A DNA stretch of 64,000 nt from Stomoxys calcitrans (taxonomy: Eukaryota > Arthropoda > Insecta > Diptera > Muscidae), in the NCBI RefSeq assembly GCF_963082655.1, contig NC_081552.1, positions 68,803,465 to 68,867,464 of the forward strand, written 5' to 3'. A program made the position numbers and the translations under genes. Positions 43,480-54,239 of the stretch are shown piece by piece. Numbering within the stretch: the stretch's first letter is position 1; every line of letters begins with the position of its first letter. The notes beneath the pieces were generated by a model. That model did not search any database and was not told where the DNA came from. It was given only the letters and a program-made list of their open reading frames with translations.

Positions 43480-44390
43480 GTTGTATACATACATGCCGGT
43501 TTCCGGGTTGGGGAAGTTCCGAATACACCATGGAACGAATACTTTTTGCTTGGTACCTATATAATTTAACAATTATGTGTTTTTGAGTTACCATAACTGG
43601 CCATACAAAATTTCGCTAAAATCGGAGCACAAATCTCCGAGATTGGGCGTTATAAAAAAAAAATAATAAAATAAGGGGGATATTCCAGCCCCCCTTCGTA
43701 TATCAAAAACGAAGTGCCCTATTTTCACCAGGGGCTGGGACTATCATATGTGAAAATTTCATGAAAATCGGCTCTGTCGTTTTTGAGTCTATACGGAACA
43801 GAGAAACATATAAACAAATAAGGGCCTGGTGCCCTTTGCTGCCCCTTTTTGACATGGTTAAAATAATTCGTATACATAATTCGTACTCAAAACCCTTTTA
43901 TTAGAATCCCACATTGTTCCGTTTAGCCTACATGTTCCTTTGGGGCATAAATTTAGACGTGTGTACTCTCAAATACCTTTCGTTTGCGTCCCACATTATC
44001 CCGTTCAGTGCACATGTCCATTTGGGGCATAATTTTTGGGTGAGGCGACCCGCCTGGGAATGGACCCAAATTTTTATATAAGTTTCGTGTTCTATTTTCA
44101 AGTACCTTTTGATTGAATCCCATATTGTCCCGATCACTTACTATGTCAGTTAGGGGATATTTTTGAGGGTGGGTTGGCCCCTCTAGGACTTCATCCCAAA
44201 TTTTTATATAAGTTTCGTACTCTACTTCCATTTAGCTTTCATTTGATACACATATTGCCCCACTTTGCCAAACATGTAATTTTTGGGGGTGAGTGGGTTC
44301 CCTGACATTTGGGGCCAAATTTTTATATCAAATTCAAATTATATCAAATTGGTCCGATTTGGACCAAATTTGGCACGAACGTTAAGTGGT
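43480..44390. repeat. Tandem monomers of the 'ttggggcataa' type
   Basis: About 110-bp units with 'ctttcatttgagtcccatat', 'tgtcc', 'ggggcataatttttgggtg' and 'aaatttttatataagtttcg', at least four from 43890 to 44390. Before it, 43750-43810 reads 'aaaatcggctctgtcgtttt', shared with 54920-54960 in inverted form. Similar monomers occur at 53450-53835 and 55080-55670. Confidence 0.5.
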
Positions 44391-44394
44391 CTAA

Positions 44395-45400
44395 CAAGTA
44401 CAACTCATTGTTCAATTTTGTAGAATAAAATATTGGTCTTTTTGGTAGCAATATCAAATAAAGACCGATCTGAAGCATATACGACACGGATGTCGAAAAG
44501 CCTAACAGAAGTCACAGCGTTAAATTTCAGCGCATTCGGATGATAAACGCGTCTTTTATGGAGCCAAGACATTAAATCGAGAGATCGGTCTATATGGCAG
44601 CTATATCCAAATCTGAACCGATCTGGTCCAAATTGAAAAGGGATGTCGAAGGGCTTAACACAACTCACGGTCCCAAATTTGCGTCTTTTATGGGCCCAAG
44701 ACTTTAAATCGAGAGATCGATATATATGGCAGCTATACACAAATCTGGACCGATCTGGGCCAAATTGTTGACAGATGTCGAGGGGCCTAACATAACGCAC
44801 TGTCCCAAATTTCGGCGAAATCGGACAATAAATGCGCCTTTTAAAGGTCTAAAACCTTAAATCAAGAGATCCGTCTATATGGCAGCCATATCCAAATGTT
44901 GGCAAAATCGGACAATAAATGCGCCTTTTATGGGTCGTAGACTTTAAATCGAGCTATGGGTCTATATGGCAGCTATATTGAAATCCGGACCGATCGGAGC
45001 CAAATTGAGAAAGGATACTGAAGGGCCCAACACAACTCACTTTCTCAAATTTCAGCAAAATCGGATAATAAATGTGGTTTTTATGGGCCTAAGACCTTAA
45101 ATCGGCGGATCGGTCTATATGGGGGCTATATCAAAACATAGTTCGAATATAGCCTATCTTTGAACTTAGTCTGCCTATGGACAAAAAAAGAATCTGTGCA
45201 AAGTTTTAGCTCAATATCTCTATTTTTAAAGAATATAGCGTTATTTCAACAGACAGACGAACTGACACGGCAAGATCGTCTTAGATTTTTACGACGATCA
45301 AGAATATATATACTTTATAGGGTCGGAAATGGATATTTCGATGTGTTGCAAACGGAATGACAAAATGAGTATACTCCATCCTTCGGTGGTGGGTATAACA
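44395..45400 (-). mobile_element. HINE family A, minus copy with decayed hairpin end
   Basis: Starts 'acaagtacaactcattg', has about five monomers of the 'tatatggcagctatatccaaa' subtype, then 'agacagacgaactgacacgg', core 'aagaatatatatactttata' and end 'atccttcggtggtgggtata'. The hairpin has been lost. Confidence 0.78.
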
Positions 45401-45831
45401 AAGCGCAATAATTTCATTTTTATATAATAGACAAAGATATAACGTAGAAGAAGATATAACATGTTGGGCTAGACCATATTCACACAGGTGTCTATCATCA
45501 TCTGCCGCAACAAGGACAACCTCCCACTAAGATTCATCCTCTCCAATGATAACGTGAATATTAAACTTCCATGTGTGTTTGATGATCTTATGTGATGTTA
45601 CATATGTTAATGTGACTCTTAAACTTGTGTTCAATTATATAATTTGTGGTAACTTCAAAAAATTGCCCAAAATGTTTTGTGCGTGAGATTTTTTATTGAA
45701 TCACCCTATTTGTAAGTTTTTTCTAATTTTATTTTAAACTAAAGCTCATAGAGTCGTGAAAAAGTCATCCTCCTGTAAAAAAAACGTAGTTGTCCTGCCT
45801 TAGCAAAAATGGTTTGGCTGCTAAATTTTTT
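45401..45831. other. Unassigned DNA between HINE and RhoGDI pseudogene
   Basis: No recognisable gene or repeat. Confidence 0.4.
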
Positions 45832-46279
45832 TCAATTTTCAAATGTCCACTCCCATTTGAGATGATTGTGTTTGTCCTCATTGATGAAGAGGGAAGAAAC
45901 GGAGTATGTACCATGTGCCATCCTCGTTAAGTGTGGTATAACATTGCATTTTCTTTTTGTGAGGATACGAACCAACCATGTGTGGTTCGTATCCAACAGG
46001 GACACCTAAACGATACGTCTTTTGCACGATTTCTATTTGGACAATGAAATCAATGCGTATATTGTACTGCACACCCTTTTCGATAACAAAAACTTTTTTC
46101 TTAAGATGGTTTTCTTCGGATAAGTCTAATTTCATGTCAGGCCGTTCTTCAGATACCAGAGGTAATTTGTTTACTACGACTGCGTCCATCATTAGGGACC
46201 ACAATATTTTTTTCCGCTAGAACCTCTCCCAATAGTTGTTCCTTGTAACGCCTAAGATTTTCGCCTTCCTGATCGGCAA
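45832..46279 (-). pseudogene. Rho GDP-dissociation inhibitor (RhoGDI-like) pseudogene
   Basis: On the minus strand, 46279 downward reads 'ADQEGENLRRYKEQLLGEVL' and 'AEKNIVV', then after a frame change 'RPDMKLDLSEE..LKKKVFV', 'IEKGVQYNIRIDFIVQIEIV' and 'QKTYRLGVPVGYEPHMVGSY'. After a second frame change near 45910 it reads 'SVSSLFINEDKHNHLKWEW' to a TGA at 45832. The order and motifs are those of RhoGDI, which holds Rho GTPases in the cytosol. A short piece usually found between IVQREIV and VQKTYRL is missing, and about 40 N-terminal residues are absent. On the minus strand the sequence just upstream is 'ttattacattatag', a good 3' splice site, so this looks like a copy of genomic DNA with an intron border and not a spliced retrocopy. 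Confidence 0.82.
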
Positions 46280-47332
46280 CTATAATGTAATAAAATGCAA
46301 TACAAAATGTAAACAAAAACTTAAATGTCAAAATACCATTTAAGATCAAACATCAAGGTAGTTTTATACAAGATAGAGAAACAGGTTGATTTATTGGTGG
46401 TAAAAGCAACATTTGAAACAATGTAAATTCGTATTTGTATTTAGCACGCTCACTGAGGATAAATTATTTATTTAAGCTTTATGTTTGATAATAATTGCTA
46501 TCAGGCGTCATGTATTCGAGATATGACATGTTAAATTTAGCATATTAAAATTTTCTACACAACGTACGATACATATGAAGGCTAAAACTAACTTTTAATG
46601 CAGATGTGGGTTGACCCCAGGAATACGAATCTGAAATCCGTTTTTGGGTCAAACGCCCGTGGACCCCCATAGACGCCAAAAACCCCTCACGTTGGGAAAT
46701 GCTGTAACCTAGACAAAATGAATATGAAACGAAAGGTATTAACGAGTACTTTACAAATATGAAAAAAACTGTCTAACAATTGGACTCGGGAAGGAACTAT
46801 AGGGCCTTGATAATTTTGGACCCCCTAAACTAGTCAATAGGGGTATCAAATTAATGTGATTGACGGGTAAATAACTAATGTGGTAAGTTAATTGCAAATG
46901 AAAATCAAACAAGTTTTATTCATTTGTTTATATTATCTGACAAAATGGAAGAGTTTAATGTAAAAAACTTCACCTTCGACGTGACATGACTATGTTAACT
47001 TCCGAAATTATGGCTAGTACTTTATTCGCTTCTCGCGATACTTTTTTCTTACTTTTTTTTAGATAATAGATTTTAAAGCAAGAAAACTTGCTGATTTTAT
47101 TCTGTAGGACATTCCCTCATAACTAATGGTAAAATTTTAATAAAATTGTTATTCTATCATTGTAATTTTCGTAATATTAAAAAAGTAATCGTGAAAAAAA
47201 GAGTTTTCAACTGTGAAAAACGAACATAGTACCAGATATTAGATAATAAATATTAGAGCAAAAAACGTGCTGATTTCTTTCAGTACAATCAAGACATATT
47301 TATTTACAGGTAGTGGCAGTTGCCCAAATTCA
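46280..47332. repeat. Mixed unassigned DNA with repeat scraps
   Basis: 46600-46870 carries monomer-like 'gggttgaccccaggaatac' and 'aacgaaaggtatta' pieces related to the 55 kb tandem monomers. 46990-47280 resembles the MITE of 23372-23728 ('gataatagattttaaagcaa', 'aaaaagtaatcgtgaaaa'). 47295-47335 has 'ggtagtggcagttgcccaaa', found next to both MCCC1 fragments. No gene. Confidence 0.45.
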
Positions 47333-47600
47333 AATGCAAAACTGCGTTTGTATTAAATTCCGGTTGTTATTGGGAGTTTTTGCCAGCACTTTTCCTCAAC
47401 ATCTGGCAATTTCTTATTGAAATTATAAAGTCTTGCATTTAAATTTAATAAAATTGCTTCACCAAGTAATTTTTGACCACAATATATATGCTGAATATAA
47501 CAAAAATGCAGTTCACAATGAAAACTCACTTTAATCGTAGTGTAAACGGGTTTTGGGGATATTCCCAAATCAATTAGAGTTGGGCTGAAGAGTAAACGTG
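47333..47600 (+). mobile_element. GTTTACACT MITE, internal fragment
   Basis: 'aatgcaaaactgcgtttgta' through 'aatcgtagtgtaaacgggtt' and 'agagtaaacgtgattt'. The left TIR half is missing. Confidence 0.6.
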
Positions 47601-47889
47601 ATTTCAAAATTTAAGCACCCTTTATATAGGCCCATGCTCCGATAACCGCAATCGAAGAATTTGGCGAATTCAGCTTTATTTACGTTCTGACAATCGAAAA
47701 TCGCAAAAAATTTGCTGTTTGAAATGGATCAGACTTGCCTCTGCGAATTGATAATAAATGCACTGACTTTATTATAATTTGGAAATGTTTTTTAAAATTG
47801 TTATATATAATACATTGCTGCATATGTAATCATATCTTAGTAATTCATTTTTTAAAGCACTTAAGTATTAAGTAATTAAAGCACTTAAG

Positions 47890-48080
47890 TATTGTTTACA
47901 CTTAGAGCAAATCTAGATTTACGACGAGCTTTCGAAAAAATCGTGTTTTGCGACGAGGTTTCCCATACATTTTGAGTGTGAGCAAATCTACTTATGTGAG
48001 GGGATTTGCAGCAAATCTCCTTCCATATTCAAATGCAACACTGCGTTTGCATTAAATACCGGCTATTATTCGTAGTAGAT
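47890..48080 (+). mobile_element. GTTTACACT MITE, left half
   Basis: Starts 'ttgtttacacttagagcaaa' and stops at 'ccggctattattcgtag', where an inverted relative begins. Confidence 0.65.
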
Positions 48081-48082
48081 TT

Positions 48083-48555
48083 GGGCTCTAGTGGAATAGT
48101 TTTAAACCATATATCCACTACAGCCCAAATCTTCTTGATTTGAGATTGTCTCCAAAACCCGTTTCCACTACGATTTATGTGGTTTTTATTAGTCAACAGT
48201 GATGTTTTTTTACACCGTTTTTGTTGTGTTCAGCATTTTTATTGTGTTCAACAAGTATATTGTGGTTTGCAATTAAATGTGTGAAACAATTTTATTAAAT
48301 TTAACCACAAAATTTTATAATATCAATAAGAAATTGTCGATGTAGTCAAAAAGTGCTGGCCAAAACTACCAATAATAACCGGTATTCAATGCAAACGCAG
48401 TGTTGCATTTGAATTTGGAAGGAGATTTTCTGCAAATCCCCTCACATAAGTAGTTTTGCTCACACTCAAAATGTATGAGAATCCTCGTCGCAAAACATGA
48501 GTTTTGCGAAATCTCGTCGCAAATATAGATTTGCTCTAAGTGGAAACAAGGCTTT
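48083..48555 (-). mobile_element. MITE of the same family with GTTTCCACT ends
   Basis: 'tatatccactacagcccaaa' to 'tttgctctaagtggaaacaa'. The variant ends GTTTCCACT, also at 50670-51075, define a subfamily. It abuts a left-half copy of the GTTTACACT type in inverted orientation. Confidence 0.65.
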
Positions 48556-48755
48556 AATTAATAATTAAATCAATATATTTTGTATGATAGCAGCTGATTT
48601 AAAGTGCGATATTCTCCATCCTATCCTAGTCACCATTGCGAAATAATTACAGGTGATTTCACTTGTACAACAACCACAAGTCATACGGTGCAATCCGCTC
48701 TCTCGTCATCTAGATGACGTTGTTCTCATAAATGACATTGTTCTCATTGTACAAT

Positions 48756-48880
48756 TAAAGCCCCGTTTACATTGGCTACTAAATCCGGATTTAAGGCTCT
48801 CGTCAGCTGTTTTTATAAAGGGAAAACAGGTGAACGAGCCATTAAATCCGGATTTAGCGGCCAATGTAAACGTGCTTTAA
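48756..48880. mobile_element. TTTACATTGGCC palindromic MITE (~120 bp)
   Basis: 'aaagccccgtttacattggc' and inverted 'aaagcacgtttacattggcc' at the ends, with 'taaatccggattta' repeated symmetrically in each arm. Flanking TTAA-like bases. Confidence 0.75.
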
Positions 48881-49502
48881 GAAGGTAGCGTCACGAGCCT
48901 AACAACAACGAAATCAAAGATACAACCCTGTGGGGTTGGGGGTAGAATTTCCAACTCTTCTGTCAAATTTCTAGATTTGTGCTTACTAACGTATAAATTA
49001 AAACAATAAAAATATCGAAAAATAAGCAAATTGTTGAAAAAACTTTAAACTCCTAACGAAGCATTTGACATACGATTGTTTTTGGGTACAACCAAGACAT
49101 ATTCATTTACAAGTAGTGGCAGTTGCCCAACAACAAAATATTAGTTGTATTCGTTTACCCAACAATTTGTACAAATTTGCACAAATTTTTACTAGAAATC
49201 GTTCGCGTACTTTATTTGCCAGCAGAAAAGAACGGGAGAGTGCGTGAGAGCAAACACAAATTTGAGAGTTTGTTAAATGAGAGCTTCCAAGTTTCTGCTA
49301 GGGGTTTTTTTCCAGCAGCAATTTGCAGCATCGAACAGATGCTTTTTGAAATCTAGCTGTTTTATTCACCTAATTGGCAAAAGTAGAATTGAGGCTGTTC
49401 TTACTCTCCTTCAAATTTTTATTGGAAAGTAAACAAACGCAAGTATTGAGTACACTATCTGTCAAATTCAGTGATTAGTGCAATTCTGATTTTAAGTATC
49501 TT

Positions 49503-49950
49503 AAGTTGCCATCACACTATATGTTTTTGTCTTACGACATGTCAAATTTTGCCTTTGTTAAAGTTGTCACATAGTGTGATACGAATGAAACTAACACATG
49601 AAAATCACTTTTCAAAATAGCTTTGTTATTTTTTTTCGATTAGAGCGGCCCTCTATTCCTTCTGACAAATACATAAAGAAATCAGTTGTTTTTGTTGTTA
49701 GTCGAATGAAATCAACTCTAAATTAAAATACACAGCTTTCGCACAACTGAAACAATTTGTAGCCGTAAAAAAATCAACTTTTACTAACATTTTTAGATTA
49801 TGTCATACAAAAATAACATGCTAGTGTGATAGCAAAAATGAAGAATCCTATGTAATTAAACAAATTTTGACACACATAACGAAGTACCAATGATACATAA
49901 AAAATGACATGTCATAAGACTTGCCCATATAGTCTGATCGAGTCTTTACT
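49503..49950 (-). mobile_element. TCTTATGACATGTCA MITE, diverged copy inverted
   Basis: 'gttgccatcacactatatgt', 'gtcttacgacatgtcaaatt', 'gattagagcggccctctatt' and end 'gacatgtcataagacttgcc'. It pairs with 25558-25996. Confidence 0.7.
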
Positions 49951-50230
49951 AGTTCGCGCCCAGGATTCACTAATAGAAGGTTAGGTCACTTTCGAAATCA
50001 TAACCTGTATAGGCCCCATGAATATCATTAAGGTTGTCATATGTGCCGAATAAAAATGACACAAATAGGGGAAAATCTAAACAAAGAATGAATGTACAAA
50101 GAGAAAAAAGTTGTCAACCTTAATGACAAGTATTGTCAAAAATTCAAAAAATTGTATGTCGGCTGATTGCTTGGCCTAACCTTATTCAGTGAATCCTGGT
50201 TCGCGCCATACATCTTTGTGTTTGTATGCT

Positions 50231-50530
50231 AGGTTCTTAACTATTGAGGCCACCGTAGCTCAGAGGTTAGCATGTCCGCCTTTGATGCTGAACGCCTGGT
50301 TCAAATCCCGGCGAGAACATTTTTTAGCGGTGGTTATCCCCTCTTAATGCTGGCAACATTTGTGAGGTACTTTGCCATGTAAAACTTCTCCTCAAAAGAG
50401 GTGTCGCACTGCCGCACGCCGTTCGGGAATAAACTTGAATCGGACTGCACTCATTGATATGTGAGAAGTTTGCCCCTGTTCCTTAATGGAATATTCATGG
50501 GCAAATTTGCATTTGCAGGTTCTTAACTAT
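50231..50530 (+). repeat. Perfect 14-bp target-site duplication around the SINE
   Basis: AGGTTCTTAACTAT occurs at 50231-50244 and 50517-50530, immediately flanking the SINE. No mismatch, so the insertion is probably recent. Confidence 0.9.
50245..50516 (+). mobile_element. Full-length tRNA-derived SINE (272 bp)
   Basis: Internal pol III promoter: box A TAGCTCAGAGG at 50256-50266 and box B GGTTCAAATCC at 50298-50308, 42 bp apart from start to start, as in a tRNA. The acceptor stem does not pair, so it is not a tRNA gene. The body contains 'aatgctggcaacatttgtga', 'ggtgtcgcactgccgcacgc' and 'cactcattgatatgtgagaa'. The 3' end is a short 'aaatttgcatttgc' and not poly(A), so it probably depends on a LINE that recognises that tail. 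5'-truncated relatives are at 55672-55877, 57106-57311 and 62968-63150. Confidence 0.9.
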
Positions 50531-50669
50531 AATACACACACACAACCAAAACTCGTTGACAGATAGTGTACTCAACGAGAAAAAATTGTACTCAGCTGTT
50601 TGCGGTACACTACCTGTTAGTTATGCATGGGTACAACTCTGAGATTGCAATATTTCTTCTGCTGGGCTA

Positions 50670-51075
50670 ATCTCACCAGCCCGTTTATACTACGAGTAAA
50701 GAGATTTACATTTGTCAACAGCGATGTTTTTGAAAGCATTTTTATGGTGATCAGAATTTTTATTGTGTTTAACAAATATATTGTGGTCTGCAATTAAATG
50801 TGTGAAACAATATTATTAAATTTAACTCCAAATTTTATAAATTCAATAAGAAATTGTCAGATGTTGACAAAAAGTGCAGGCCAAAACTACCTATAATAAC
50901 TGGTATTCAATACAAGCGCAGTGTTGCATTTGAATTTGGAAGGAGATTTGCTGCAAATCCCCTCACATAAGTAGTGCTCACACTCAAAATCTATGGGAAA
51001 CCTCATTGCAAAACACGAGATTTGCGAAAGCTCGTCGCAAATCTAGATTTTATCTAAGTGGAAACAAGGCTTAAA
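50670..51075 (-). mobile_element. GTTTACACT/GTTTCCACT MITE copy
   Basis: 'gtttatactacgagtaaaga' to 'tctaagtggaaacaaggctt'. Slightly truncated at the left. Confidence 0.65.
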
Positions 51076-51094
51076 CAAGACGTTACGTGTAGCC

Positions 51095-51380
51095 TGAATC
51101 AAATAGTAGAAACGGTGAATAAACGTAGATGTACCGTGTAAACTTATCATTGTTCGATATAGAATGACATGTTGGGCTTTGTCAAAACATCCATTTCCAG
51201 GTAGTGGCAGTTGGCCAACAACAAAATACCGAGTACAATATCAAAATAAGTGACAGAGTATGATTTTGATCAAAGACAATTCGGGAAAAGATGCTCCCAC
51301 AATACGACTAATCAATGAAATCCTTATTGCCAACAGTGGTGAGTTTGTCTGGCGTGTTATAAAAACTGCTCGCAAATTAA
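51095..51380 (+). pseudogene. MCCC1-like pseudogene fragment, copy 2, 5' part
   Basis: 51260 onward reads 'MILIKDNSGKDAPTIRLINE', 'ILIANSGEFVWRVIKTARKL', matching copy 1 and the MCC-alpha motif ILIANRGEIACRVIKTARKL. It shares the R-to-S change with copy 1. The 165 bp before the ATG is also homologous to copy 1 ('accgtgtaaac', 'gtagtggcagttggccaaca'). It breaks at TAA 51378-51380, where mobile elements enter, and resumes at 52851. Confidence 0.78.
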
Positions 51381-51421
51381 TGCTCATATTCACAAAACTT
51401 AAAGTGGCGTTAATGTCTTGT

Positions 51422-52064
51422 TTAAAGCCCCAACTAGACGAGCCGACAAGTCTTGTCTTATGTACGTCAAATACGAATAGAGCGCGCTCTAATTGCCATG
51501 TATTCTGAAATGTATTGTACTTTTTTATAGACATGTCTCAACATGAATGTTCGAGGCAATAAAAGCTCGATTTAATCGAAAAAGTTGCATATATATTCCA
51601 AAATCCATTTGTCATATTATATTTCATCATTCATATAAAAAAATCATTGACCTACCTAATTTCTTATGGTTGTTATCCTTCAAGCATGGTAATTTGTATA
51701 TATTTTTTTGTGTAATACGGCTGGGGAGCCAATTTTGTAACTTCTAAGCGAAATTTTTTTTTAATATTGTAGTTTTTTTTAGGAATATTTGAATAATTTC
51801 CCTTAATATGTACATACATATATAGATTTTATATGCTTATACATTTTTTTATTGTATAATTATAATTATGAAATAACTTTGCTCAGGAATCCTACTTTGT
51901 AATACAGATATTTGGCCGTAAGGCTTTTGTATTATACTGAAATAAATAAATAAAAAAATAAAAATAAAAAAATGTTTCTTACTTATCGCACGATGTGTAC
52001 AACTTTCAGAGTAGCAATTTTTGAAATTACATATGACTTGTCGGCTCGTCTAATGGGGGCTTAA
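51422..52064. mobile_element. GACGAGCCGACAAGTC MITE interrupted by a LINE 3' end
   Basis: TIRs 'agccccaactagacgagccg' with 'acaagtc', and inverted 'aagcccccattagacgagcc' with 'gacaagtc'. Fragments of the family are at 23735-23850 and 53850-54050. The latter shows the empty site 'catttgtcatattaaatttt'. Confidence 0.7.
51615..51972 (+). mobile_element. 5'-truncated non-LTR retrotransposon 3' UTR with A-rich tail
   Basis: Ends 'ggccgtaaggcttttgtatt' then 'gaaataaataaataaaa' and an A-rich tail at about 51940-51972. This form is common at the 3' end of jockey-like elements. It sits inside the GACGAGCC MITE, which reads through at 53850-54050. Confidence 0.6.
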
Positions 52065-52080
52065 GTCTTATTTATGTCTT

Positions 52081-52520
52081 GTTTACACTTAGAGCAAATC
52101 TAGATTTGCGACGAGCTTTCGCAAAACTCGTGTTTTGCGACGAGGTTTCCCATACATTTTGAGTGTGAGCAAATCTACTTAGTTGAGGTGTTTTGCAGCA
52201 AACTTCCTTCGAAATTGAAATGCAACACTGCGTTTGTATTGAATACCGGTTATTATTGGTAGTTTTGGCCAGCACTTTTTGCCAACATCTGACAATTTCT
52301 TATTGAATTTATAAAATTTGGTGTTAAATTTAATAAAATCGTTTCATATATTAAATTGCAGACCACAATATATGTGTTAAACACAATAAAAATTCTGATC
52401 AGCATAAAAATGCTTTCAAAAACAACCCTGTTGACAAAAGCAAATCTCTTTAATCGTAGTGTAAACGGGTTTGGGAGATTATCTTAAATCAAGTAGATTT
52501 GGGTGTTAGTGTAAACATGG
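52081..52520 (+). mobile_element. GTTTACACT MITE, near-complete copy
   Basis: Starts 'gtttacacttagagcaaatc', ends 'gggtgttagtgtaaac'. Very close to 23861-24295, so this pair is useful for dating. Confidence 0.82.
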
Positions 52521-52612
52521 TTTAAAGTAGGGTTATTTGACGGACTTCCTTTATGGAACTGTCAAATAAACCTACTATAAAACTGATTTAAGTTTTGTGA
52601 ATGCGGGTGTTA

Positions 52613-52735
52613 AACCCCATTTACATTGGCCACTAAATCCGGATTTAATGGCTCGATCACCTGTTTTCCCTTTATAAAATCAGCTGATGAAAGCCTTAAA
52701 TCCGGATTTAGTGGCCAATGTAAACGGAGTTTAAT
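52613..52735. mobile_element. TTTACATTGGCC palindromic MITE
   Basis: 'aaaccccatttacattggcc' and inverted 'aaactccgtttacattggcc', each followed by 'actaaatccggattta'. Flanked by TTAA/TAA on both sides. Confidence 0.8.
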
Positions 52736-52850
52736 GCCCATATTCACAAAACTTAGAACAGCTTTATAGTAGGGTTATTTGACAGTTCTTAAAGGAAATC
52801 TGTCAAATAAGCCTACTTTAACGCTACTTCAAGTTTTGTGAATACGGGTG
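52736..52850. mobile_element. TATTCACAAAACTT palindromic MITE (~115 bp)
   Basis: 'tgcccatattcacaaaactt' and inverted 'cacccgtattcacaaaactt', with 'tagtagggttatttgacag' and 'ctgtcaaataagcctacttt' as inner arms. A partial sister at 52527-52612 supplies the right half of the outer block. Confidence 0.75.
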
Positions 52851-52892
52851 TAAGTGTGCACACAGTGGTAATATACTATGACACCGATGACC
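52851..52892 (+). pseudogene. MCCC1-like pseudogene fragment, copy 2, displaced 3' part
   Basis: Directly after the TAA, in phase with the 5' part (K-L then S), it reads 'SVHTVVIYYDTDD', equivalent to 'GVRTVAVYSDAD' of MCC alpha and to 'SVRTVAVY' of copy 1. This shows that 51381-52850 is an insertion into a once continuous fragment. Confidence 0.7.
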
Positions 52893-53024
52893 CTTTAGGG
52901 TTACCAACGGTAACGCTGATCCTGTTATAAGAAAACTATACTAAACTCCTTATTTCCTTACAGTAGTATTTTATCGTCGACCTACCGATCGTTTCGACCT
53001 TCTAAAATGTTACATGCGACTCCA

Positions 53025-53445
53025 AATGCCTCGGATTAACCAAGTTTATTGACGGCAGTAAATGTGTTCACACATGACGTCCTCGCTTGAGCACTACACA
53101 ACTTTATGCATTCTGTGATCGTCCGGATCTCTCTCTGCAGGACCGTATTATGGTCAGGGATTCGGAAACAGATGTCAGTTCCTGGGTCCGTGTAGCATGT
53201 ACTTCCAGATGGCGATACCAAAGCTTCGTCAATCCAAGACTGTGCCAGTGGCAGCTGTGCTTCGCAATGGTCATCAAGTGTCATCTCAGTTATTCCATCC
53301 AGTTTTCCTACCGTCGACTCGCTAATACGCAAAGGTATGAACTTCTCGTACCCTCTATTACCCTCATTCCTTTATCGTCTTAAGCATCAGGGAGTCGGTG
53401 GCTGTCTCACACATAATCTGTATGTCGATGGATCGGATATGTAAA
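53025..53445 (-). pseudogene. Non-LTR ORF2 relic, second copy (post-RT and RNase H part)
   Basis: The minus frame 53332-53036 reads an RNase H-like part with 'CYTDPGTDICF', 'IPDHNTVLQREIRTI' and 'SCVNTFT', ending 'AVNKLG'. It has the same internal deletion and the same end as 19656-19913. The upstream part ('atatccgatccatcgacata' on the minus strand) is also shared. Confidence 0.7.
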
Positions 53446-53835
53446 ATCAAAATCTTACTCTCTAAATACCTCTCATGTAATACCTATATTGCCCTAATCG
53501 ATAAAAAGGTTTTTTGGGGGTATTTTTGTGGTAGGGGTGATCCCCCTAATGCTAGGGGACAAAGTTGGGTATCAGAATTGTACTTTACTTTGAACAACCT
53601 TTCATATAATACTCATATTGGTCTAATCAAAAAATGTATTTTGGGGGTGGGGTGACCCCCTGATATTAGGGGCAAAAGTTATGCATCAAATTCTTACTCC
53701 TCTTTAACACACCTTTTATTCGATACCCATATTGTCCAATCGATAAAAAAACATTTTGGGGGAGTAGTTTTGGGGGTGGGGTAACCCCCCTGAAGCTAGG
53801 GGTCAAAGTTGTGTATCTAATCGCCATGAAATGTC
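53446..53835. repeat. Tandem ~125-bp monomers ('gggggtggggtgacccc' type)
   Basis: Three units with 'catttgata..catattg', 'tcgataaaaa', 'ttttgggggt..ggggtgacc', 'gctaggggncaaagttgtg'. A fourth unit is displaced to 54050-54180 by the MITE fragment at 53850-54050. Confidence 0.6.
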
Positions 53836-53849
53836 GTATGTTTTGCACT

Positions 53850-54050
53850 TTGTTTTTATAGACATGTGTCTACATGTATGTTCGATGAAATAAAAGCTCG
53901 ATTTAATCGAAAAAGTTGGATATTTTTTCCAAAATCCATTTGTCATATTAAATTTTTCTTACGTATCACACGATGTGTACATCTTTCAAAACAGCAATTT
54001 AAATTACATATGACATGTCGGCTCGTCTAATGGGAGCTTAATCGTTAAAA
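53850..54050. mobile_element. GACGAGCC MITE, right half, splitting a tandem array
   Basis: 'ttatagacatgtgtctacat', 'aaagctcgatttaatcgaaa', 'gacatgtcggctcgtctaat', 'gggagctta'. It interrupts the tandem monomers and shows an uninterrupted interior at the place where 51422-52064 carries a LINE tail. Confidence 0.6.
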
Positions 54051-54239
54051 ATGTTTTTTGGTAGGTAGTTTTGAGGGTGGGGTGACCCCCTGAGGCTAGG
54101 GGCCAAAGTTGTGTTCAAAAATCTTAATCTACTTTTACACACCTTTCATTCGATACCCATGTTGCCCTAATTATTAAAAATTAGTTTGGGAAAAAATATC
54201 GCCATTTTCATGTATAGACACGAAAGTCGTCAGCATTGA

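Larger units (their letters stand above)
51381..52850. mobile_element. Composite MITE block inserted at a TAA site in the MCCC1 fragment
   Basis: Outer ends 'tgctcatattcacaaaactt' and inverted 'cacccgtattcacaaaactt', flanked by TAA at 51378-51380 and 52851-52853. The uninterrupted copy 1 has a single TAA at this point. Inside are a GACGAGCC MITE with a LINE tail (51422-52064), a GTTTACACT MITE (52081-52520) and a TTTACATTGGCC MITE (52613-52735). Then comes a short member of the outer family (52736-52850). Confidence 0.75.

Noticed and set aside
50248..50319. tRNA gene
   Set aside because: Boxes A and B are present, but the acceptor and anticodon stems do not pair and a 200-bp body plus target duplication follow, so it is a SINE head.
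52736..52850. Palindrome considered as a transcription terminator or regulatory hairpin
   Set aside because: Its sequence recurs at several sites with TAA flanks, so it is a MITE.
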